The notes below the pieces were generated by a model. The model made no database searches. It was not told where the DNA came from and was given only the letters and a program-made list of their open reading frames with translations. The position numbers were made by a program, and so were the translations under genes. DNA of 64,000 bases from Methylobacterium sp. 10 (lineage in GTDB: Bacteria; Pseudomonadota; Alphaproteobacteria; Rhizobiales; Beijerinckiaceae), in NCBI RefSeq assembly GCF_000519085.1, contig NZ_KI912577.1, positions 4,148,035-4,212,034 on the forward strand, read 5' to 3'. Numbering within the stretch: position 1 is the first letter of the stretch; every line of letters begins with the position of its first letter. Shown one piece after another: positions 1-6,909 of the stretch.

Positions 1-2
1 CA

Positions 3-2297
3 CTGGCGGCATTGTCCAAACAGGTGCAGCTCAAGCTGGCCTACAAGACGTCGCTGACCGAACATCTCTTCACGGCGGGCATCGACGGCGATTTCCTGCC
101 CCTCGAGGCATTGGCCAAGCTGCTGGAAAACACCGGACTGACGTATCGTTCGGCCGGAACGTCGACCATCACGCTCGTCAACCCGCGCTTCGTCCAGCTC
201 GAAGCGCCGCCGGGAGGCGTCTTCCTCGATGAGCTTTCGGTCGAGGCGCAGCGCGCGAGCATTGCGGACTCGATGTCGGCCGCCTCGGCGTTGTCCGCCC
301 CCTATGCCGGAGGCCAGGTGGCACGGGGGGGACGGATCGGTTTGCTCGGCAACGTCGACACGGCGAAAACGCCGTTCAATGTGACGAGCTATACGGACCG
401 CTTCATCCGGGACCGGCAGGCGAGTACCGTGTCCGAGGCACTCATCCTCGATCCCTCCGTCCGGGCCACGCAGACGACGGGCGCGCCCTTCGACTCGTTC
501 TACATCCGCGGCTTTCCCATCAATGAGGGGACCAGCGGCGAGATCGCCTTCGACGGGATCTACGGCGTCGCGCCGAGCCTGCGTGTCCTCACCGACTATG
601 CCGAGCGCATCGAAGTCCTGAAGGGGCCCTCGGCGGCACTCTCGGGGATCGCGCCGAACGGGGGAATCGGGGGCGTCATCAACGTGGTTCCCAAGCGTGC
701 GGGCGAGGATCTGACACGTGTCACCCTGGATTACGGTTCGATCGCACGGGGTGGCGGCCAACTGGACGTCGCGCGGCGATACGGTGCGAACCGGGAATGG
801 GGGGCGCGCTTCGTCGGCAGCCTGCGGGGCGGCGATACGCCCATCGACCGTCAATCCGAGACGACGGGGGTCGCGTCGCTCGCCCTCGATTACCAGGGGG
901 ACCGGTTCCGGGCATGGCTCTACCTGCTGGCGCAGGACGATCGCTTCACCGCACCCCTGCGTCCTTTCCTTCTCAGGGCCGGCGTGCCCGTACCGAGGGC
1001 AGCCGGCGGTCGTCTGAATCTCAGCCAACCCTGGGAGTACTCGAAGGTGGACGATCGCGGCGGTCTGCTGCGCATGGAGTACGACCTGAGCGACCAGATC
1101 ACCCTCTTCGCCGACATCGGCGGTTCGCAAACGGGCGTCGAGCGTTACTTCGCTTCCGCACCGACCATCACCAACGTCCTCGGCGACACCACGACGGCCC
1201 CGCAATACTACAACCTCGGCGTCGACCGGCTTACCTATGACGCGGGCATCCGGACCAAGTTCGAGACCGGGTTCATCCGCCACGCCTTCGCCGTGCAGGC
1301 CTCGGTGTACAGCGAGGATACGGGGCGGGAGCTTTCCGCCGTGCGCGGCAGCTATCTGTCGAACATCTACGATCCCGTCCTCGCCCCCTACATCGCTCCC
1401 GTCATCTCGTCCTTTCGGCCGCGCCTGTCCGACGGTACGCTGACGGGAGTCTCGGTGGCGGACACGATGTCCGTCCTCGATGAGCGCATTCTCCTCACCG
1501 TGGGCATGCGTCAGCAGCGTATCGAGGCCCGCAACTACGTCTCGAACGTCGGCACCCTGGCCTCGTCCTACGATCAGAGCGCGACCAGTCCCCTCGTCGG
1601 TCTCGTCGTACGACCCTGGGAGACCGTCTCGCTCTACGGCAACTATATCGAGGGCCTGAGCCGTGGCGACATCGCTCCGGCCACCGCGACCAACTTCGGG
1701 GAGGTGTTGGCGCCCTACGTCGCGCGACAGGTCGAGGCCGGCGTGAAGGTGGATTTCGGCCGGATCGGCACCTCCTTCAGCGCCTTCCAGATCACGCGGC
1801 CCATCGGCGAGCTGAGCCCGGAAAGCCGTTATGCCCAAACCGGCGAACAGACCGTGAGCGGCCTCGAGTTCAACGTCTATGGCGAGATCGCACCGGACAT
1901 GCGTGTCCTCGGCGGCCTCACCTTGCTCGACGGCGTGCGCACGCGATCCGCGCTGGCCGCCAATGTGGGCAATCGGCCGATCGGCGTCCCCGATGTGCAA
2001 CTCAATCTCGGAGCGGAGTGGGATCTGCCCTGGGTCTCGGGTCTGACCCTGAATGGCGCGGTCATCTACACGGGGCGGCAATTCGTCGACACGGCGAACG
2101 CTCAAGCCCTGCCGGATTGGGCGCGTCTCGATCTCGGACTTCGCTATTCGACCCTGTTGGAAGGGCGCCGGACGACGTTTCGCGCCAATGTGCTGAACGT
2201 GACGGGGGCGGATTACTGGACCGGCGTGGCGTCGTTCGGCACGTTCTTCCAGGGGGCGCCGCGCACCTATCTGTTGTCGATGTCGATCGACCTTTGA
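3..2297 (+). CDS. TonB-dependent siderophore receptor, 5' end outside window
   Basis: Outer-membrane active-transport receptor, most likely for a ferric siderophore. The frame is open to the left edge of the window, so the signal peptide and true start are missing; a TTG at 12 is not a credible start. The first 60 or so residues resemble an STN (secretin/TonB N-terminal) domain, which goes with FecA/FoxA-type receptors that also signal to an anti-sigma factor. A plug domain follows (SEALILDPSVR, then KGPSAALSGIAPNGGIGGVI), then a C-terminal beta-barrel ending in alternating residues (TYLLSMSIDL). No FecI/FecR pair is visible downstream; it could lie upstream of the window. The substrate cannot be told from sequence. 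Confidence 0.9.
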   Translation: MAALSKQVQLKLAYKTSLTEHLFTAGIDGDFLPLEALAKLLENTGLTYRSAGTSTITLVNPRFVQLEAPPGGVFLDELSVEAQRASIADSMSAASALSAPYAGGQVARGGRIGLLGNVDTAKTPFNVTSYTDRFIRDRQASTVSEALILDPSVRATQTTGAPFDSFYIRGFPINEGTSGEIAFDGIYGVAPSLRVLTDYAERIEVLKGPSAALSGIAPNGGIGGVINVVPKRAGEDLTRVTLDYGSIARGGGQLDVARRYGANREWGARFVGSLRGGDTPIDRQSETTGVASLALDYQGDRFRAWLYLLAQDDRFTAPLRPFLLRAGVPVPRAAGGRLNLSQPWEYSKVDDRGGLLRMEYDLSDQITLFADIGGSQTGVERYFASAPTITNVLGDTTTAPQYYNLGVDRLTYDAGIRTKFETGFIRHAFAVQASVYSEDTGRELSAVRGSYLSNIYDPVLAPYIAPVISSFRPRLSDGTLTGVSVADTMSVLDERILLTVGMRQQRIEARNYVSNVGTLASSYDQSATSPLVGLVVRPWETVSLYGNYIEGLSRGDIAPATATNFGEVLAPYVARQVEAGVKVDFGRIGTSFSAFQITRPIGELSPESRYAQTGEQTVSGLEFNVYGEIAPDMRVLGGLTLLDGVRTRSALAANVGNRPIGVPDVQLNLGAEWDLPWVSGLTLNGAVIYTGRQFVDTANAQALPDWARLDLGLRYSTLLEGRRTTFRANVLNVTGADYWTGVASFGTFFQGAPRTYLLSMSIDL

Positions 2298-2404
2298 TCG
2301 GCGACGGTGCGACCCGCGCGAGTTCCCGGTCGGTACAGGAACGCATGCCCGTTCCAACGCCTTGACGGCTTGCCGCCGCGCTCGAGCGCTGTCAGGCGTA
2401 TCCC

Positions 2405-3604
2405 ATGCTGGAAACCACGCCCGCCCGTCGCCCCCTCTCCGCCCTGCGCAACGCCCTCCGGAGCGAGGCCAGCGGCGGGTTGATCCTGATGGCGAGCGCC
2501 GTGCTCGCCCTGATCGTCGCCAATTCGCCCCTCGCACCGGGCTATTTCGCGTTGCTGGGGGCTTATGTCGGCGGCCTCTCCGTGTTGCATTGGGTCAATG
2601 ACGGCCTGATGGCCCTGTTCTTCCTGCTCGTCGGCCTGGAGATCAAGCGCGAGGTGCTCGACGGGCGCCTGCGCACCTGGCCGGACCGTGTCCTGCCGGG
2701 GGTGGCGGCGTTGGGGGGCATGGTCGCGCCGGCGCTGATCTACGTCCTCGTCAACCGGTCCTCGCCCGAGACCCTGCGGGGCTGGGCGATCCCCACCGCC
2801 ACCGACATCGCCTTCGCGCTCGGCGTCCTCGCCCTGCTCGGATCGCGCGTTCCCGTCTCGCTGAAGGTGTTCCTCACGGCGCTCGCCATCATCGACGATC
2901 TCGGCGCGGTGCTGATCATCGCCGCCTTCTACACCGCCGACCTGTCGCTGCCGAGCCTGGCCGGCGCGGGCGTCGTCGTCGCGATCCTGTTCGGGCTCAA
3001 CCGCGCGGGCGTGAGCCGCCTCTCGCCCTACCTCGTCCTCGGCGCGGTCCTGTGGGTCCTCGTGCTGAGATCGGGCATCCACGCCACCATCGCCGGGGTG
3101 CTCCTGGCGCTGACCATTCCCCTGCGCCCGAGCCCCGCCAGACCCGACGATCCGGCCTCGCCGCTCCACCAGCTGGAACATGCGCTCCATCCCTGGTCGG
3201 CCTATCTCGTCCTTCCGGTCTTCGGATTCGCCAATGCCGGGGTCTCGTTCAGCGGCATGTCGCCGGCGATGCTGTCCGATCCGGTAACCCTGGGCGTGGC
3301 GCTCGGCCTGTTCGCCGGCAAGCAGATCGGCGTGTTCGGCGCCGTGTTCGCCGCCGTGAAGCTCGGCCTCGCCCAGCGCCCGGCCCATGCCGGCTGGTGG
3401 CAGATCTACGGCCTGTCGCTGCTCTGCGGCGTCGGCTTCACCATGAGCCTGTTCATCGGCCTCCTCGCCTTCGCCGACAGCCCCGATCTCGAGGCCAAGA
3501 CCAAGATCGGCGTGCTCCTCGGATCAGTGTCTTGCATGATCGCCGGTGCTACCGTTCTGTTTCTCGCACCGCGTCCTGTTCGCCAGACGGGCTCCGCGGC
3601 GTGA
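2405..3604 (+). CDS. nhaA: Na+/H+ antiporter NhaA
   Basis: Inner-membrane electrogenic Na+/H+ antiporter for pH and sodium homeostasis. The 399-residue length is normal for NhaA. The family signature is present: GLEIKREVLDG near residues 79-89, TATDIAFALGVLALLG, and IIDDLGAVLIIAAFY, which carries the paired aspartates of the ion site. About a dozen hydrophobic segments are spread through the protein. It starts 107 bases after the TonB receptor and appears to be a separate unit; the ATG at 2405 gives the full family N-terminus (ARRPLSALRNALRSEASGG). No regulatory site was recognised. Confidence 0.95.
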   Translation: MLETTPARRPLSALRNALRSEASGGLILMASAVLALIVANSPLAPGYFALLGAYVGGLSVLHWVNDGLMALFFLLVGLEIKREVLDGRLRTWPDRVLPGVAALGGMVAPALIYVLVNRSSPETLRGWAIPTATDIAFALGVLALLGSRVPVSLKVFLTALAIIDDLGAVLIIAAFYTADLSLPSLAGAGVVVAILFGLNRAGVSRLSPYLVLGAVLWVLVLRSGIHATIAGVLLALTIPLRPSPARPDDPASPLHQLEHALHPWSAYLVLPVFGFANAGVSFSGMSPAMLSDPVTLGVALGLFAGKQIGVFGAVFAAVKLGLAQRPAHAGWWQIYGLSLLCGVGFTMSLFIGLLAFADSPDLEAKTKIGVLLGSVSCMIAGATVLFLAPRPVRQTGSAA

Positions 3605-3683
3605 GGACGCGCCCCCGGTCAAAAACCCGTGACGCAAGACAATCTTAAATGAAGCATCCTACGCTGCGCAGTCGGAGAGCGGG

Positions 3684-4748
3684 ATGAATCGAAAGGCAGG
3701 CTCGGCGTTCGTCAAAGCGGCACTGATGGGTTCGGTCGCGGCCGTGATCGGCGCCAGCCTGTTCGCCACCCATGGCATGACCGACCATGGCAGGACCGAC
3801 CATGGCATGACCGACGACCCCACCGCCTGGCGCATCGCCTTCGCGCGCCCGTCCGAACTGGCCGCGCCCGAGGGCGGTCCCGATACGGCGGCGCAGGTCG
3901 ATCTCGGCCGGACGCTGTTCTTCGATCCGGTTCTCTCGCGCTCCCGCACCATCGCCTGCGCCACCTGCCACGAGCCGTCGCGCCATTGGGGCGACGGGCG
4001 CATGCGCGGCATCGGCGAGCCCGGGATCGAATTGAAGCTGCGCACGCCCACCCTGCTCAACACCGGCTGGACCGCGCCGCTCGGCTGGGACGGCAAGTTC
4101 CCGGATCTCGAATCCGTCGCCTTCACGCCGATCACCGGCCCCAACCTGATGAATCTGTCGGAGGAGGAGCTCATCGCCCGCCTGCGCGCCGATCCCGATT
4201 ACGTCGCCGCCTTCGCCTCGACCTTCGAGGATCGTGAGATCACGCGCGGCGGGATCGAGCGGGCGCTGGCGGCGTTCCAGCGCACCATCGTCTCGGAAAG
4301 CGCGCCGTTCGACCGCTGGCGCGACGGCGATGCCTCGGCGGTGGGAGCCTCCGCGAAGGCGGGGTTCGCGCTCTTCAACGGCAAGGCCGGGTGCCACGAA
4401 TGCCATGGCGGCTGGGCGTTCACCGACGGGTCGTTCCACGATATCGGCGTCGGCCGGGGCGACGATATCGGGCGGGGACGTCTGTTCCCCTCATCGAAGG
4501 GCCTGCAATACGCCTTCAAGACCCCGACCCTGCGCGACGTCGCGCAGCGCGGCCCCTACATGCATGACGGTTCGGTGGCGACCCTGCGCGACGTGATCGA
4601 TCTCTACGATCGCGGCGGCATCGAACGCCCGAGCCGGTCGCCCAAGATCAGGCCGCTCCACCTCTCCGAGACCGAGAAGGCCGATCTCCTGGCATTCCTC
4701 GACACGCTGACGGCCGCGGAGCCCAAGCGGAAGGCCGCATCGAAGTAA
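3684..4748 (+). CDS. Di-haem cytochrome c peroxidase / MauG-family protein
   Basis: Periplasmic two-haem c-type peroxidase of the CcpA/MauG family. A hydrophobic N-terminal segment (residues 9-29) serves as export signal. Two haem motifs are visible: CATCHEPS near residue 93 and CHECHGG near 234. The 354-residue length suits the family. Just after the signal is a three-fold HGMTD/HGRTD repeat, encoded by three 15-bp tandem units, which is not a usual family feature. Peroxidase and MauG-type cofactor-maturation functions cannot be separated; no mau genes are in the window. Confidence 0.85.
   Translation: MNRKAGSAFVKAALMGSVAAVIGASLFATHGMTDHGRTDHGMTDDPTAWRIAFARPSELAAPEGGPDTAAQVDLGRTLFFDPVLSRSRTIACATCHEPSRHWGDGRMRGIGEPGIELKLRTPTLLNTGWTAPLGWDGKFPDLESVAFTPITGPNLMNLSEEELIARLRADPDYVAAFASTFEDREITRGGIERALAAFQRTIVSESAPFDRWRDGDASAVGASAKAGFALFNGKAGCHECHGGWAFTDGSFHDIGVGRGDDIGRGRLFPSSKGLQYAFKTPTLRDVAQRGPYMHDGSVATLRDVIDLYDRGGIERPSRSPKIRPLHLSETEKADLLAFLDTLTAAEPKRKAASK
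3771..3815 (+). repeat. Three 15-bp tandem units in the peroxidase gene
   Basis: Units at 3771-3785, 3786-3800 and 3801-3815 read catggcatgaccgac, with one base changed in the middle unit. They encode HGMTD-HGRTD-HGMTD between the export signal and the mature peroxidase domain. The array keeps frame, so slippage would change linker length by five residues at a time. Confidence 0.85.
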
Positions 4749-4757
4749 GTCTTCGGC

Positions 4758-4783
4758 GCGGGCTTCGCAGTCTCGAAGCCCGC
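4758..4783 (+). terminator. Hairpin terminator after the di-haem peroxidase gene
   Basis: A perfect 10-bp stem (gcgggcttcg / cgaagcccgc) with a six-base loop begins 9 bases after the peroxidase stop codon. There is no clear T-run after it, so termination strength is uncertain. It could also serve the small minus-strand gene that ends at 4839. Confidence 0.55.
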
Positions 4784-4838
4784 CGCACATATCACGGCAC
4801 GCTGCGCTGACAGGTTACCGTCCGGTCCCGCCTCGGTT

Positions 4839-5000
4839 TTATCGGAACAACGTCAAGCCGACGCCGGCGAGCGACAGGCCCACGATCATCAGGGATCCGC
4901 CCCAGGTCTCGTAGATGGCGGCACGCGCCGCGACCCGCGTCGACGCGTAAGCGAAGCTGCCGCCTGCGATCAGGGTGGACAGGCTGAGTGTTGTAATCAC
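4839..5000 (-). CDS. Small hypothetical membrane protein (53 aa)
   Basis: Function not recognised. The chosen GTG start at 5000 has a purine-rich AAAGG about 5 bases upstream and gives a 53-residue protein with two hydrophobic stretches (around residues 2-17 and 32-51) separated by a short charged loop with Arg residues. Longer in-frame starts would add an unlikely polar N-terminus. It is a single gene facing the peroxidase gene. Small two-helix membrane proteins of this kind are common in GC-rich genomes and this may be lineage-specific. Confidence 0.5.
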   Translation of the reverse strand: MITTLSLSTLIAGGSFAYASTRVAARAAIYETWGGSLMIVGLSLAGVGLTLFR

Positions 5001-5349
5001 GCAAGAGCCTTTCTGCTTGATGCGATGTGAGGGCTTAGGCGCCCACCCTCCATGAAGACCAGCGTTTGCCGAATGATCCCGTCGCCACTCTCGACGAACG
5101 GCTACGTTGTTGCTCGGGGGTGACGCGATGGGTCCCTCATCCTCCACAACGCATACGCCGACCGCCCCTCATCCGCGAGCGTCCACGGACGGCGGGCGCC
5201 GGAATCATGGGAGGGGCGCCGAATCGCCGACCGTGTTAACGATGCTTAAAAATCATTAACGAAATCCTTCCAGGATCACTCAAAACTACGTAGAACGGTG
5301 CTGCTGCCGCCGGCCGTCGGCGTTTCAGCTTTCGCCAAGGCTTCACCAC
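5001..5349. other. Intergenic region with three phased TTAA motifs
   Basis: No gene was recognised here. It lies between the divergent small membrane gene and the DoxX-like gene. Three TTAA tetramers stand exactly 10 bases apart at 5236, 5246 and 5256 (TTAAC, TTAAA, TTAAC), an AT-rich patch in otherwise GC-rich DNA. This resembles CtrA-type sites, although the classical spacing is TTAA-N7-TTAA and here it is N6. The promoter of the downstream gene probably lies in this stretch. Confidence 0.4.
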
Positions 5350-6384
5350 ATGAGTCTGCGTTGTCGGTTGCCCGGCCCCAGTGCATTGTCCGCCGCCCTG
5401 TTTGTGCTCCTCGCGGGCTCCACTGGTGCCAGTGCTCACGTTAAATGGTTCTGTGCTTTCGACGTCGCTGGTTCACCGGTCGGCCTTGCCGAGGTACTGT
5501 GTGATAGCTTCGAGCAGCTCGTCGTCGTCTCGTTCCTCGCTCTGTTCGTCGGTGCGTTGCTCGAGCGGACGATCCTCGGCGAGGCGATGATGCGCTCCCT
5601 CGACCGGGTCACGGCCTGGGCGCGGGAGAACACCGAGCTGATGTTCCGGGCCGTCTGCGGCGGCTTCTTCGTGTCGCTCTGGACGCTCGGCGGCATCATC
5701 CTCACGCCCGAACTCACCACCACCAGCACCGCCCTGCCCTGGTTCCAGCTCGCCATCGCCGCCGGATTCCTGTGGCGGCAGACGATGCCGCTCTCGGCTC
5801 TGGGCATCGTCGTCCTGTTCGGGATCGCGGTGGCGAATTACGGCGTGTTCCACCTGGCCGATTATCCCGTCTTCCTCGGTGTCGCCGCCTATCTCGCCCT
5901 GACGGGCCTCCGGCGCGACCTGTTCGGGATCCGTCCCCTCGACATCGTCCGTTACTCGGCCGCGGTGACGCTGATGTGGGCCTCGGTGGAGAAATGGGCC
6001 TATCCGCAATGGTCGTTCCCGCTCTTCATCGACCGTCCGGAACTGACGATGGGGTTCGACGGCGCCTTCTTCATGAAGGCCGCCGGGGCGGTGGAATTCG
6101 CCCTCGCCTTCGCGCTCATCTGCACGCCGCTGGTGCGCCGCGTGGCGGCGATCATGCTCGCGGCGGCCTTCGTCTCGGCGATCTTCGAGTTCGGCAAGGT
6201 CGACGCGATCGGCCATTCCCCGATCATCGTGGCGATGGTCGCCATCGCCGCCGACGATGTCAGGGTTCCCCTGCGGGTGCGACAGCTGGCGGCGCTTCCC
6301 CTGGGCTACGGGGCCGCCCTCGCGAGCTTCATCGGGCTCTATTACGGCGCCCATTCCGTGCTGTCCGCGGCCGGGGCCCTGTAG
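5350..6384 (+). CDS. DoxX-like polytopic membrane protein
   Basis: Integral membrane protein of 344 residues with an N-terminal signal ending near SAHVKWF and roughly eight hydrophobic segments. The HVKWF motif directly after the signal and the C-terminal half (VEKWAYPQW, then FFMKAAGAVEFALAFAL) resemble DoxX-related membrane proteins. The role is unknown. It converges on a cupredoxin gene 28 bases away, so a link to copper or electron transfer is possible but only suggested by position. Confidence 0.6.
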   Translation: MSLRCRLPGPSALSAALFVLLAGSTGASAHVKWFCAFDVAGSPVGLAEVLCDSFEQLVVVSFLALFVGALLERTILGEAMMRSLDRVTAWARENTELMFRAVCGGFFVSLWTLGGIILTPELTTTSTALPWFQLAIAAGFLWRQTMPLSALGIVVLFGIAVANYGVFHLADYPVFLGVAAYLALTGLRRDLFGIRPLDIVRYSAAVTLMWASVEKWAYPQWSFPLFIDRPELTMGFDGAFFMKAAGAVEFALAFALICTPLVRRVAAIMLAAAFVSAIFEFGKVDAIGHSPIIVAMVAIAADDVRVPLRVRQLAALPLGYGAALASFIGLYYGAHSVLSAAGAL

Positions 6385-6412
6385 CCCGGGCCGCCGTCCC
6401 GAAGCGTCGCGG

Positions 6413-6763
6413 TCAGTTGCCGTCGACGCGCACCGCCAGCTTCATCTTGGGGTGGATGCCGCACAGGACGGCGAAGGTCCCGCTCACGGGGAAGACGATC
6501 TCGGCCTTGCCGTCCGGCTCCTGATCGCCCGAATCGTAGTGGAACGTCGGCGAGTCGACATAGGCGTGATGCAGGAGATCGCCGTCGTCGTTGACGATCT
6601 GCACGGTCTCCCCTTTCTTGATCACCAGCGCGCTCGGCTGGAACGCCCGGCCCTTCTGCGAGATTCGGTAGACCTGTCCCGCCGCCGATGCATGGAGGGC
6701 GAAGGCGGCCACACCGGTGGAGACGAGGGCGAACGCAAGACCGAGTGAAGTGATGCGTCTCAT
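6413..6763 (-). CDS. Periplasmic cupredoxin-domain protein
   Basis: Small blue-copper-type protein, probably a periplasmic electron carrier. From the ATG at 6763 it is 116 residues, with a signal peptide of about 28 residues ending ASA. The cupredoxin signature is present: a His in HHAYVD, and CGIHPKM near the C-terminus, which supplies the Cys, His and Met copper ligands as in plastocyanin or amicyanin-like proteins. An upstream in-frame ATG at 6796 would add 11 residues before the signal, so 6763 is preferred. Its redox partner is unknown. Confidence 0.8.
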   Translation of the reverse strand: MRRITSLGLAFALVSTGVAAFALHASAAGQVYRISQKGRAFQPSALVIKKGETVQIVNDDGDLLHHAYVDSPTFHYDSGDQEPDGKAEIVFPVSGTFAVLCGIHPKMKLAVRVDGN

Positions 6764-6909
6764 GCAGCCCGCCGATACGATTTCGTCCTTTTGCATCCTT
6801 GCCGGTGCAAGTAAACAGGTTGTTAATTGGCCAAAATTTACAAAGATTTCAAGCCCGACTTAACTATTGCGGGCGAAGAATTTACGATAGGCCGGATGAG
6901 ACGAACTGG

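Noticed and set aside
6799..6909. Upstream TTG start for the GGDEF-EAL protein
   Set aside because: It adds 37 residues without family character; the ATG at 6910 gives a normal membrane-sensor N-terminus.
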